Shown in pieces: positions 1 through 7,112 of a DNA stretch of 64,000 nucleotides. Under the pieces are notes generated by a model. That model was not told the DNA's origin. It searched no databases and saw only the letters and a list, made by a program, of their open reading frames with translations. A program made the translations under genes and the position numbers. The stretch is from NCBI GenBank assembly GCA_015243575.1, contig CP042469.1, forward strand, positions 4,120,929-4,184,928, read 5' to 3'. This stretch comes from Clostridiales bacterium. Its GTDB lineage: Bacteria; Bacillota; Clostridia; Peptostreptococcales; Anaerovoracaceae. Positions within the stretch are counted from its first letter, which is position 1; every line of letters starts with the position of its first letter.

Positions 1-23
1 TAATCGATACAAAATCAATATTA

Positions 24-344
24 TCATTTTATTTTTTTTGAAAAATTCTTTGGAGCATATGGCTTATCCAAAGGCCATCTCTCATGGAAAAATAACTGTT
101 CCATTGGTTCAATTTCGAAGCTAAACCAATCCAGACTGTTATTCATTAAAAAAATTCTCCCTTTGTGCGATAATGAAAGTAAATTATTCTTAATCTCGAG
201 TAGACCGTCTTCAAGTAATTGGTTAATTAATTCAAGAGTATAAGATTCTGCAATTCCGAGATTTTTCCGCAACTCATATAATGAATATTTCTCTTTCTTT
301 TCTTTAAAGTAAGCAAGCATAAGTAATCTTAAATACTCATCCAT
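24..344 (-). CDS. Small winged-helix-like protein paired with the PRTase-like gene
   Basis: This is a 106-aa protein. The first 70 residues look like a winged helix: helical segments around 3-15 and 20-42, then a short hairpin near 48-60 (LLEIKNNLLSLSHKG). The C-terminal 35 residues are aromatic and basic and not recognised. Its ATG overlaps the last codons of the upstream PRTase-like gene by 8 bases, so the two are almost certainly co-transcribed and translationally coupled. In such pairs the winged helix is usually a nucleic-acid-binding or regulatory partner; that role is inferred here. It could also be a transcriptional autoregulator. No family was recognised beyond the fold guess. Confidence 0.6.
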   Translation of the reverse strand: MDEYLRLLMLAYFKEKKEKYSLYELRKNLGIAESYTLELINQLLEDGLLEIKNNLLSLSHKGRIFLMNNSLDWFSFEIEPMEQLFFHERWPLDKPYAPKNFSKKIK

Positions 345-1233
345 TTTCCTTCTCCTTTTTAGCGGCTTGATACTTCATTCTATCTCTTCTTTTTCTTTCA
401 CTTTTTAATTTTAGCCAGGTTGGCTCATCACTTTCGGCTCTTGGAAATATTGATACAAATTGTTCATGATTGCATCTAAAAATACCTAATGTATTATTAG
501 GTGTATTATTATGAAAGGCTATTAAACCTTCAGATTTTTTAAAACCTAATATATCTGATTTTGGAATTCCCAATTCTTGTGACCCTTTCTCAAAGGTTGC
601 TCTGGCTTCAGTTCCAGAAAATCTCTCAATGTCAAAGGCTTTGACTTGAGTATGAGAACATATCATTACAATTTTTAAATTTTCATTTTGCGAGTATGTA
701 TTAACTTTCCTAACGGCTTCATCCATTGCATGTATAACTACATAATAAATATCTTTGTCTCGAATTTTTTCTTTGATGGTTTCAATAAAATTAATAAACG
801 TTGTTCCCGAACCACAACAGTCATCAATAAAAATGATGTCTGATATGTTTTGGAAATCTTCTTCATCAAGTTCAGAAACATTCGGAACAAAACGATTACT
901 ATGAAGTCTGTTAATAACTCTATAGTCAGAACAATAGTCATATGAACTATTCATTATCTTTTTTTCTGAAGGGATAACGCAATAAATAGCACCATCTTTT
1001 TCTGCAACACCTGCCGATGATATATGATTATGTAGTTCAACAAGTTTTGCATTTGTACTCTCGTGTGAGAAATAACAGAAGTCTTCTAGTAAGTCGAGTA
1101 CAATTTTATTTAGTTCATCTGGCATTTGGTCAATCCAAGTTTTGAATTTTTCCTGAAACCCCGTTAACCGTTGGTCGAGAGGACCCCATTTTGACAAGAA
1201 CTTTTCAATTAACTCATTGTATTCGTTATCCAT
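337..1233 (-). CDS. Phosphoribosyltransferase-like protein of the conflict-system type
   Basis: The protein is 298 aa. Residues 134-145 (IFIDDCCGSGTT) have the shape of a PRPP-binding loop: a hydrophobic strand, two acidic residues, then a Gly/Ser/Thr-rich turn. Another strand-like segment lies near 165-172 (YVVIHAMD), and a C-terminal stretch reads ALIAFHNNT-like (GLIAFHNNTPNNTLGIF). That combination resembles the stand-alone PRTase-like proteins predicted in bacterial conflict systems (PRTase-CE type). It is not one of the purine or pyrimidine salvage enzymes. The gene is first in a two-gene minus-strand operon with a winged-helix protein. The ATG at 1233 has a modest AGGG ribosome site. 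No biochemical substrate can be assigned; the defence role is inferred from family and location. Confidence 0.6.
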   Translation of the reverse strand: MDNEYNELIEKFLSKWGPLDQRLTGFQEKFKTWIDQMPDELNKIVLDLLEDFCYFSHESTNAKLVELHNHISSAGVAEKDGAIYCVIPSEKKIMNSSYDYCSDYRVINRLHSNRFVPNVSELDEEDFQNISDIIFIDDCCGSGTTFINFIETIKEKIRDKDIYYVVIHAMDEAVRKVNTYSQNENLKIVMICSHTQVKAFDIERFSGTEARATFEKGSQELGIPKSDILGFKKSEGLIAFHNNTPNNTLGIFRCNHEQFVSIFPRAESDEPTWLKLKSERKRRDRMKYQAAKKEKENG

Positions 1234-1392
1234 AATATTAAACCCTGTTACTTAATAAAATCACTATAAGGAAGAAATAGTTAGAACAAAAAAATTAATA
1301 TAATTAAAAATAAATTATCATCTACATTTTACGACTATAGTACAAATACTTCAACATTATTCGCTAAAAGAATATTAATTCAATGTACGTAT

Positions 1393-1422
1393 AAAAAAAG
1401 ATATCTATAATCCATAGATATC
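1393..1422 (-). terminator. Rho-independent terminator of the XRE gene
   Basis: A perfect 9-bp stem (1400-1408 with 1414-1422) and a 5-nt loop are followed on the minus strand by a run of seven T (1393-1399). It sits directly after the XRE regulator's stop codon. Confidence 0.75.
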
Positions 1423-1424
1423 CT

Positions 1425-1658
1425 TTAGTCTATATCTTTAAAAAAATCAATTATTTTAATATTAAGAGTCTCTGATAATGAAAATAGTACGTCAAGAGAA
1501 AATGGTTTATTGGTATTTGGAGATTCGATTTTGCTTAAATAACTCTTGCTAATACCAATTTCGTCAGCTAATTGCTGCTGTGTTAAGCCCCTTTGTGTTC
1601 TATAATAAGCAATTTTCTGCCCAATCTGCTTATATTTCTCTGCATGACTTGCACTCAT
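1425..1658 (-). CDS. XRE-family helix-turn-helix transcriptional regulator
   Basis: The 77-aa protein is essentially one Cro/CI-type HTH domain. The HTH core runs about 24-46 (LTQQQLADEIGISKSYLSKIE), and a fifth helix ends the protein. There is no sensor or peptidase domain, so it is probably a simple repressor. The ATG at 1658 is preceded by an AGGTG ribosome site, and a TATAAT hexamer on the minus strand lies at 1676-1681. A perfect 10-bp dyad (1701-1723) sits between this gene and the divergent small gene, which suggests it represses one or both. Similar regulators accompany mobile elements, which fits the location. Its actual targets are inferred. Confidence 0.85.
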   Translation of the reverse strand: MSASHAEKYKQIGQKIAYYRTQRGLTQQQLADEIGISKSYLSKIESPNTNKPFSLDVLFSLSETLNIKIIDFFKDID

Positions 1659-1700
1659 AATAACACCTCAACCCCATTATACTTGTTAATACAAAATAAA

Positions 1701-1723
1701 TAGTTTCACTTATAGTGAAACTA
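1701..1723. promoter_or_regulatory. Perfect inverted repeat, likely XRE operator
   Basis: The arms 1701-1710 (TAGTTTCACT) and 1714-1723 (AGTGAAACTA) are perfectly complementary around a 3-base centre. The site lies in the intergenic space between the XRE gene and the divergent small gene, upstream of the minus-strand TATAAT at 1676-1681. There is no T-run, so it is not a terminator. Binding by the XRE protein is inferred. Confidence 0.65.
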
Positions 1724-1750
1724 TGATAAGATGCAGCTGAGGTGATGGTT

Positions 1751-1999
1751 ATGAAAATAATAGAAAGAAGAACTTTTATTGAAAAGGGTAAAAAGAAAAA
1801 ATTAACTATTTTTAAGGATACATCCGCTAAAATCGAATACGTGAATCCAAAATATAATATGAAAGTTATACTTAAATTTCCCGCACAAGGCACTGTTACA
1901 AACGATGACATGATAGATTGGCTTAGTCAGTTGTATATGGATAATTGGATAAGGGAATATCAAGCAAGATTAGAGAGAAAGCAAAACGGTGCCAATTGA
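1751..1999 (+). CDS. Small basic protein of unknown function
   Basis: This encodes about 82 aa. The N-terminus is lysine/arginine-rich (KKKKLTIFKD) and the C-terminus is acidic then basic. No known family was recognised. The ATG at 1751 is preferred because the GAGGTG ribosome site (1739-1744) is 6 bases upstream; the GTG at 1742 and ATG at 1745 overlap that site. The gene is divergent from the XRE regulator and shares its dyad operator. It could be an element-encoded accessory factor or a regulator-linked partner. Small size and lack of homology keep confidence moderate. Confidence 0.55.
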   Translation: MKIIERRTFIEKGKKKKLTIFKDTSAKIEYVNPKYNMKVILKFPAQGTVTNDDMIDWLSQLYMDNWIREYQARLERKQNGAN

Positions 2000-2121
2000 C
2001 TTATGGCTGCTACACGTAGTTGATGGAAGGATTGTATTTTTGCCAATAAAAAGACGTTCTGATGGACGTTTAAATTTCAACACTTATAAGAGTCGATGCA
2101 TGTAATGTACATGCCAGTTAT

Positions 2122-2182
2122 CTGGGAGCGCGCCTGACTGGCAGTCAGGAGGTCAGGAGTTCGATCCTCCTTAGGTCCACCA
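2122..2182 (+). tRNA. 3' fragment of tRNA-Ala(GGC), attachment-site remnant
   Basis: An anticodon stem-loop (CCTGA-CTGGCAG-TCAGG, anticodon GGC), a T-arm (AGGAG-TTCGATC-CTCCT), the acceptor 3' strand TAGGTCC and an encoded ACCA are all present. The D-loop 3' half (CTGGGAG) is also recognisable. The 5' acceptor strand GGACCTA and the first half of the D arm are absent upstream, so this is not a functional tRNA. A 3' fragment of this length is what a tRNA-targeting integrase leaves at the distal end of an island. Confidence 0.75.
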
Positions 2183-2219
2183 AAAAAATATCCTTACCAT
2201 TAGGTAGGGATATTTTTTT
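2183..2219 (+). terminator. Terminator directly after the tRNA fragment
   Basis: A 10-bp stem (2189-2198 with 2203-2212, one G-T pair) lies inside an A-tract/T-tract pair. It begins one base after the tRNA CCA. It is probably the original tRNA gene's terminator, kept on the chromosomal side. Because of the A- and T-tracts it could work in both directions. Confidence 0.75.
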
Positions 2220-2230
2220 GGTTTAATCAA

Positions 2231-2377
2231 GAGGAGGATCGAACGCGAAAGAGCAGGCGCGTTAAGAAGGAACGTTCGGCGAACGTTCCTTTAGCGACTG
2301 GCCCAGCCGACCGAAATGGGAGGCGTCGGGCGGCATATGCGAGCAAAGCGAGCAGATGCGAATCCTCCTTAGGTCCC
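2231..2377. repeat. GC-rich structured element with inverted ends and a long palindrome
   Basis: The unit starts GAGGAGGATCGAAC (2231-2244), the reverse complement of the tRNA T-arm tail. It ends with a forward copy of that tail (GAATCCTCCTTAGGTCC, 2360-2376), so its ends are inverted repeats. In the middle, 2267-2291 is a perfect palindrome (12-bp arms, one central base). The composition is clearly more GC-rich than the flanks and no ORF fits. It may be a small non-autonomous repeat or a structured RNA element that uses tRNA tails; neither is proven. Confidence 0.5.
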
Positions 2378-2757
2378 AATCAAAGGTCGAATTCCAGGAA
2401 ACTCAGGAGAGATCCTCATTGCCTTTTTGTCCAAAGGCTCGCAGAGGCTTTGCTGACCAAAGAGGGTATTGGGAGATATACTCTTCTGATAAGAGCATAT
2501 CGTAAATAGGCGATCAATATTGGAATTAGAGATATGCGAATCACAGTTCAGGGGGTGACAGGCAAAACAGACAGCGTAGCAAATGACGTGAGCGGAGGAG
2601 CAGGCGTAGCTTGTGTTAGGTCCACCAATTTGAAATTGCTAATTGAAAAAGTAGCTTCCGGGTACAGAAAAGCCGGACTAATAAAAATCTTTGACATTTT
2701 CATTACATTAAGCAAGAATATAAATATGAAGATGCAAAACATTAAGGGGTGTTTCAT
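2378..2757. other. Gene-free stretch with a further tRNA-tail scrap
   Basis: No convincing gene was found. The only recognisable feature is a third copy of the tRNA 3' end, TTAGGTCCACCA at 2616-2627, without the rest of the tRNA. A short open frame from 2534 on the plus strand has no ribosome site and no recognisable protein. Confidence 0.5.
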
Positions 2758-3573
2758 TTGTTAGATATGCAGCAAAATGAGTGGGAAAAAATTAACGATA
2801 TAGTAAGTAAAATAAGTGAAATTGACGATATCAAAGCAATGAGAGAAAAATTCTTAAGAGAATTAAAGCTGTTGATATATTTTGATTTGGCTGATTTTTG
2901 TTTAAGTGATTTCCGAGCAGGGAAAGCAGTAAGCCTAATTGATCCTGTAGTTATAAGCAGGTATTCTAAAAATTTCGAAGAGCTATTTACTTTTAAATAT
3001 GAAAAGCAATTCGAACAGTTCGATTATACGAAATGGGTTTTTTCAAACCCGGATTCCATTGTATTTAAAGAGTCTGATATTATTAACAATGATGCCAGAA
3101 TGAAAAGTGCATATTACATCAACTATCTAAAACCTATGGATTTAGTAAATGTAGCAGGTATGAGTCTAGCTCACAATGGTACACAACTAGGCGCTGTTAA
3201 TTTATATCGTACTGAGAAGCGAGGAGATTTTACAGATAAAGATTTATATATCCTGAATCAATTTTTACCGCATCTCACTAGAAAACTGATGGTCCATTAT
3301 AGAGAATCTGTTAAAAACCTGGAGAAGTATAAAAAAACAGCATCCTTTCTGACTCTGGAGTACAACCTTTCAAAAAGGGAGATAGAAATACTTAAATTGG
3401 TATGTGACGGAAAAAATAATAAAGAAATCAGTGAAACCCTTTCGATTGCAGTAAATACGGTCAAAAAACATATGGGCAACATATTGTATAAGTTTCAGGT
3501 TGAGAATAGATTTCAACTAGTAAACTATTTAATAAAAAATGATAAAGAACTCTTTGAAGATAATAATTTATAA
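2758..3573 (+). CDS. LuxR-family transcriptional regulator
   Basis: The protein is about 271 aa. Residues 1-190 have a GAF/autoinducer-like sensor character with no family match I can name. The C-terminal 65 residues form a GerE/LuxR helix-turn-helix (LSKREIEILKLVCDGKNNKE, then NTVKKHMGNIL). The TTG at 2758 is preferred because AAGGGG at 2744-2749 lies 8 bases upstream; an ATG at 2767 is the alternative, and the GTG at 2749 overlaps the ribosome site. The gene is followed by two SDR genes on the same strand. Two similar dyads 30 bp apart lie in between, so it may control those dehydrogenases. No response-regulator receiver domain is present. The ligand is unknown. Confidence 0.8.
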   Translation: MLDMQQNEWEKINDIVSKISEIDDIKAMREKFLRELKLLIYFDLADFCLSDFRAGKAVSLIDPVVISRYSKNFEELFTFKYEKQFEQFDYTKWVFSNPDSIVFKESDIINNDARMKSAYYINYLKPMDLVNVAGMSLAHNGTQLGAVNLYRTEKRGDFTDKDLYILNQFLPHLTRKLMVHYRESVKNLEKYKKTASFLTLEYNLSKREIEILKLVCDGKNNKEISETLSIAVNTVKKHMGNILYKFQVENRFQLVNYLIKNDKELFEDNNL

Positions 3574-3628
3574 TAAAAGTATTTCGAATTGTACAGTAAG
3601 TACGAATTAAGCCTTACATAAATATTTA

Positions 3629-3658
3629 AAAAAATACTACCTGGGTAGTATTTTTTTT
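3629..3658 (+). terminator. Terminator-like hairpin after the LuxR gene
   Basis: TACTACC/GGTAGTA arms (3635-3650) are extended by A- and T-tracts and end in eight T. It sits 56 bases after the regulator's stop. The core palindrome could equally be an operator, as a related dyad lies 30 bp downstream. Confidence 0.6.
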
Positions 3659-3680
3659 AAATACTTCTACCAGGGTGTAT
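3635..3680. promoter_or_regulatory. Two related dyads centred 30 bp apart
   Basis: Box 1 is centred at 3642.5 (CTACCTGGGTAG). Box 2 is centred at 3672.5 (CTACCAGGGTGT, imperfect). Spacing of 30 bp places them on nearly the same face of the helix, upstream of the SDR operon. Binding by the adjacent LuxR-type protein is inferred. Box 1 also doubles as the core of a terminator. Confidence 0.4.
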
Positions 3681-3766
3681 TTTAAACATTAGACATTTCA
3701 AATAGAATCATCATAACGTAAAATTCTGAAGCAGTTAGGGATTGGTTTTAAGGAGAGTTAAAGAAA

Positions 3767-4564
3767 ATGAAAGCACGAATTGATTTTGAGGATAAGGTTT
3801 GCTTAATTACCGGTGCAGGAAGTAAATCTGGAATCGGATTTTCAACAGCCCAGATTATCGGAACGTTAGGGGCAAAAGTATTATTGGTAGCAACATCTGA
3901 ACGAATTTATGACAGGGCGAAAGAACTTGAAGATCTGGGAGTTGAAGCAAAAGGTTATATTGCGGATCTTATGGATCGCAGGCAAGTCAGCAATTTAATC
4001 AATAGCATTATAGATGAATATCAAAGAATTGACATTTTAATAAATAATGCGGGCATGACACAAGTTGGCTCAGAAGAAATTTTTTCGGACTTTGCCAATC
4101 TGAAGGATGATGAGTGGGATTTAACAATAAGCAGGAATCTGACTACTTGTTATAATGTGACTCATTCGGTGATATCTCACATGATTAACAGTAATTATGG
4201 CAGAATCGTAAATGTCTCATCAGTCACAGGTCCGGTTGTAAGCAATCCCGGGGAGTCAGCCTATAGTGCGGCTAAAGCAGCAATGATAGGAATGAGCAGA
4301 AGCATTGCAATCGAAGTTGCAAAGAACAATGTTATGATCAATAATGTTTTGCCTGGCTGGATTGCAACAGGATCCCAAACAGAATCCGAAGCTGCGGCCT
4401 CGCTGAATACGCCTATCGGCAGAGGTGCAAGACCTGAAGAAGTTGGGCATATGATTGTGTTTCTTGCATCTGAGCAAGCCTCATACATTACAGGCCAAAG
4501 CTTTATTGTCGATGGAGGAAATACCATTCAAGAATATAAGGGACCAAGTGCATTATATTATTAA
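3767..4564 (+). CDS. Short-chain dehydrogenase/reductase (FabG-like)
   Basis: This 265-aa classical SDR has the cofactor loop TGAGSKSGIG at 15-24, NNAG at 93-96, and catalytic Ser152, Tyr166 and Lys170 (YSAAK). The C-terminal ITGQSFIVDGG stretch is typical of the FabG branch, although these proteins act on many hydroxy or keto substrates. The glycine loop carries an insertion (SKS) relative to the usual TGxxxGIG. A clear ribosome site (AAGGAGAG) precedes the ATG. The gene is followed 19 bases later by a second SDR, so the pair is probably one operon. The substrate is unknown; a redox step on a hydroxylated small molecule such as a steroid, bile acid or sugar alcohol is possible but not shown. 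Confidence 0.85.
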   Translation: MKARIDFEDKVCLITGAGSKSGIGFSTAQIIGTLGAKVLLVATSERIYDRAKELEDLGVEAKGYIADLMDRRQVSNLINSIIDEYQRIDILINNAGMTQVGSEEIFSDFANLKDDEWDLTISRNLTTCYNVTHSVISHMINSNYGRIVNVSSVTGPVVSNPGESAYSAAKAAMIGMSRSIAIEVAKNNVMINNVLPGWIATGSQTESEAAASLNTPIGRGARPEEVGHMIVFLASEQASYITGQSFIVDGGNTIQEYKGPSALYY

Positions 4565-4583
4565 TTGGGGGAGGGATTTTAAG

Positions 4584-5363
4584 ATGGATTTTTTCTCTTT
4601 AAAAGATAAGGTGGCAGTTGTCACAGGTGGAGGATCTGGACTAGGCTTAGCTACAGTGAAACGATTTGTGCAAGCTGGTGCAAAAGTTGTTTTGGCTGAT
4701 ATCTCGGACAAAACGGGACTGGCACAGGAATTAGGATGCTTATATATAAAAGCAGATGTGTCAAAAGAAAAAGATGTGGCTAATCTGATGGAGCAAACAT
4801 ATAGAAGCTATGGTCTCATTGACATTGTCGTCAACAATGCCGGAATTATTATGCCGGAACAACTTCTAACAGATGCAGATATGAAAGATTTTGAAAGACT
4901 GTACAGTGTTAATGTTTTCGGAGTAGTTCATGGTTTAAAATATGCACCTCAGCACATGAAGGACGGAGGAGTTATTCTCAACACAGCCTCCAATTCTGCA
5001 AACGGAGATTATGCCGGGTATGGCGCTTATATCTCTTCTAAATGTGCAGTTGTTGGACTTACTAAAGCTGCGGCGATTGAACTGGCACCTAGAAATATAC
5101 GCGTCAACTGTATTTGCCCAAATACGATTGACACGCCAATGGCATATGCAGAAGGCTGCGAGACCGAGCTTCAGGTTATGGGTATAACCACTCCGCTTGG
5201 CAGAATGTGTAAAGCAGAAGAAGCAGCAGCGCTGTATCACTTTTTAGCATCTGACGATTGTCGTTATATCACAGGAGAAGATATATACATTGATGGAGGA
5301 CTTAAAGCAGGTCCGAGTATCCAGATGGTTGACCATGTATTAAAAGGATTGGAAAATAAATAA
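4584..5363 (+). CDS. Short-chain dehydrogenase/reductase
   Basis: This 259-aa classical SDR has TGGGSGLG at 14-21, NNAG at 84-87, a Ser near 136 and the YISSK active-site pair Tyr149/Lys153. An aspartate after the second beta strand (LADIS) favours NAD(H) over NADP(H). The ATG at 4584 is chosen because GGGGGAGGG lies 8 bases upstream; the reading frame is open further back into the preceding SDR gene but without a ribosome site. It is paired with the upstream SDR, and the two differ in sequence. They may act in sequence, for example oxidation and re-reduction at one carbon. The substrate is unknown. Confidence 0.85.
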   Translation: MDFFSLKDKVAVVTGGGSGLGLATVKRFVQAGAKVVLADISDKTGLAQELGCLYIKADVSKEKDVANLMEQTYRSYGLIDIVVNNAGIIMPEQLLTDADMKDFERLYSVNVFGVVHGLKYAPQHMKDGGVILNTASNSANGDYAGYGAYISSKCAVVGLTKAAAIELAPRNIRVNCICPNTIDTPMAYAEGCETELQVMGITTPLGRMCKAEEAAALYHFLASDDCRYITGEDIYIDGGLKAGPSIQMVDHVLKGLENK

Positions 5364-5661
5364 CGAAACGATAGAACTGGCGCTCGAGTACAGTGAAATT
5401 TTTAAATCCCAACTGTCCTATGATCTGATCAACGGTGATTTGAGTATCTGCTATTTTGTTACACCGATTCTCAGGGAGCACTTCGGCAGCTCAAAAAGCG
5501 ATCTGGAAATTACAGTTACAGCACTCCAGATGATTGCTGCACTGCAGATGATACTGCTGAAAGAGGCTGAGTTCCAACGGTATACCGGCGTTAATATTCA
5601 TGATCCCAAGCAAAGAGAAGAAGTTCTCAGTGCAATACTCAGCACTGCGATCAAGTCATAG
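5364..5661 (+). pseudogene. Truncated TetR-like regulator remnant
   Basis: An open frame of about 98 codons starts directly after the second SDR's stop but has no ATG/GTG start or ribosome site. The first possible start is a TTG at 5440. The helical, leucine-rich sequence (ICYFVTPILREHF, QMIAALQMILLKEAEF) resembles the C-terminal ligand-binding half of TetR-family regulators. No DNA-binding domain precedes it. It is most simply the 3' end of a regulator whose 5' part was lost. The family guess is tentative. Confidence 0.45.
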
Positions 5662-5692
5662 TATGGAGAATACTACGATTTTGCATAGAGGG

Positions 5693-5735
5693 GTGCAGCC
5701 ATTTTTTCAGAGGGAAGTGCAGCCATTTTACGGAG
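5693..5735 (+). repeat. Short direct repeat before the esterase gene
   Basis: The sequence GTGCAGCCATTTT occurs twice, starting at about 5693 and 5719, between the regulator remnant and the esterase start. It might be a slippage duplication or a regulatory direct repeat. Confidence 0.5.
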
Positions 5736-5746
5736 GGTAATCCAAA

Positions 5747-6973
5747 ATGATTTTAACGCGAAAAAAAGCGGCAATGATATCCGTCATCTGTGCGGTGTTG
5801 GTAATTGCAATCATCTGTCTTTTGACAAAACCATCTCAATCCAATTTACTCTTTCAATTAGGGGAGGAAGTGAGCCCTGTAGCCATTGATGCCGGTGAAT
5901 TTGTACCGGTGGATTCGAATAAGATTCTTACAGAACAGAATGCAAGACTAATCAAGGTGGAAAATTTTCATGCCAAGCAACTGAATAATGATAGAAGCTT
6001 GCATATCTATCTGCCGCCGGGCTATTATACTGACACCGTAAAAAGATTCCCAGTCCTGTATGTCCAAGATGGCAAGAGCGTCTTTGACTACTCGGATTGG
6101 TCAAAGGAGTCTCTTGGAATGCATGTTACAGCGGATAAATTGATTTCGGAAAAAAAGATACAGGAAATCATCATCGTCGGTATTGATAATATTGGAGAAG
6201 AAAGAATCAATGAATATGCGCACTGGGATGGGATTGATATGGGAAAACCCGTAAAAGGAAAGGGTCTTCTATATGAGAATTTTGTCATCCATGATGTGAA
6301 GCCTTTTATTGACCAGAACTTTAGAACCATGAAGGATCGGGAACATACAGCTTTAATGGGAGCCTCCATAGGGGGACTCGTCACGTTCAACATTGGCTAT
6401 CGCCATCCCGAAACCTTCAGTAAACTTGCAATGATGTCTCCTTATTTTGGTTGGGGTGATGGCAAGATTTACAGTGAGTTAGACCGGGGAGTGTATCAAG
6501 AGAAACGGCCTGTCAAGCTGTGGATCGACGTGGGATCTACAGAAGAAGATTTTATGGGTATGGCCGCTGCAGTAATATCCTTTTTAAGAAAAAACGGTTA
6601 TCAGGATTACGATGAGCTCGCGGTTTATGAAGCGCCAGGAGGGGAGCATTCAGAACGGTTCTGGGCAGATCGTGTGGAACCTATTCTTCTGTATTTCTTC
6701 GGGGATATCGGCAAACCCCAATCAGTCGCGTTATATATGGAGCAAGAGGTCAGCATCAGCAAAATGCCGTATGGAAATATGAACGCAGTTGTAACTTATG
6801 ACTCAGGGTTCAAGCTGACCGATATCAAAGGAAACTATAAAGTCGAAAAGCCAGAGCTGCTACTGGTTGGAACCTATGGCCGTTTGCGGCCGCTAAAGGA
6901 GGGGAAAACAAGCGTTACATTTCTTTCTTCTTTGGGACTGGAGGCGGACGGGGAAATTACTGTTGTGAAATGA
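5747..6973 (+). CDS. Membrane-anchored or secreted alpha/beta-hydrolase esterase
   Basis: The protein is 408 aa. Residues 8-27 form a hydrophobic N-terminal segment after RKK, fitting a signal anchor. The middle is an enterochelin-esterase/EstA-like hydrolase: nucleophile Ser207 in GASIGG, probable Asp261 (WIDVGS) and His301 (GGEHSERFW). Residues about 325-408 form a separate beta-rich C-terminal module ending in VTFLSSLGLEADGEITVV, like a bacterial Ig-like cell-surface domain. The enzyme would act outside the membrane on an ester substrate, perhaps acetylated glycans. The ATG has a GGAGGG site 9 bases upstream. The exact substrate is not known. Confidence 0.8.
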   Translation: MILTRKKAAMISVICAVLVIAIICLLTKPSQSNLLFQLGEEVSPVAIDAGEFVPVDSNKILTEQNARLIKVENFHAKQLNNDRSLHIYLPPGYYTDTVKRFPVLYVQDGKSVFDYSDWSKESLGMHVTADKLISEKKIQEIIIVGIDNIGEERINEYAHWDGIDMGKPVKGKGLLYENFVIHDVKPFIDQNFRTMKDREHTALMGASIGGLVTFNIGYRHPETFSKLAMMSPYFGWGDGKIYSELDRGVYQEKRPVKLWIDVGSTEEDFMGMAAAVISFLRKNGYQDYDELAVYEAPGGEHSERFWADRVEPILLYFFGDIGKPQSVALYMEQEVSISKMPYGNMNAVVTYDSGFKLTDIKGNYKVEKPELLLVGTYGRLRPLKEGKTSVTFLSSLGLEADGEITVVK

Positions 6974-7031
6974 CGGGTTGAATTGCAAAGTTGTTGGGAA
7001 ATGACGTGGAATGGAACATTCAAAATATATA

Positions 7032-7060
7032 TTGACATTTGATTTAAGAAGATATAGTAT
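7032..7060 (+). promoter_or_regulatory. Promoter of the PTS operon
   Basis: TTGACA at 7032-7037 and TAGTAT at 7055-7060 are separated by 17 bases. Transcription would begin near 7067, just before the antiterminator target. Confidence 0.65.
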
Positions 7061-7080
7061 GAAAACAGATTTATAATACG

Positions 7081-7112
7081 TAGCGTGTTACTGGTTAAGC
7101 AGGCATGAGCTC
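7081..7112 (+). promoter_or_regulatory. RAT: BglG/LicT-type antiterminator binding site
   Basis: The stretch GTGTTACTGGTTAAGCAGGC (7085-7104) closely matches the ribonucleic antiterminator consensus of the SacY/LicT/BglG family. It overlaps the left arm of the following terminator, so folding of one excludes the other. The cognate protein is encoded two genes downstream. Confidence 0.8.

Larger units (their letters stand above)
1..2182. mobile_element. Putative end of a tRNA-integrated genomic island
   Basis: This segment is visibly more AT-rich than the DNA to its right. It carries only accessory-type genes (PRTase-like/wHTH pair, XRE regulator, small unknown protein) and stops at a 3' fragment of tRNA-Ala at 2122-2182. 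After integration into a tRNA 3' end, the intact tRNA lies at one end of the element and a 3' fragment at the other. That geometry puts the element to the left and older chromosome to the right. No integrase is visible here; it would have to lie beyond the left edge. Extent and identity are inferred. Confidence 0.4.

Noticed and set aside
2122-2182. A complete tRNA-Ala gene
   Set aside because: The 5' acceptor strand and first half of the D arm are missing, so no cloverleaf can form.
2534-2764. Plus-strand open frame of 76 codons upstream of the LuxR gene
   Set aside because: It has no ribosome site, odd composition and no recognisable protein, and it overlaps both a tRNA-tail scrap and the regulator's ribosome site.
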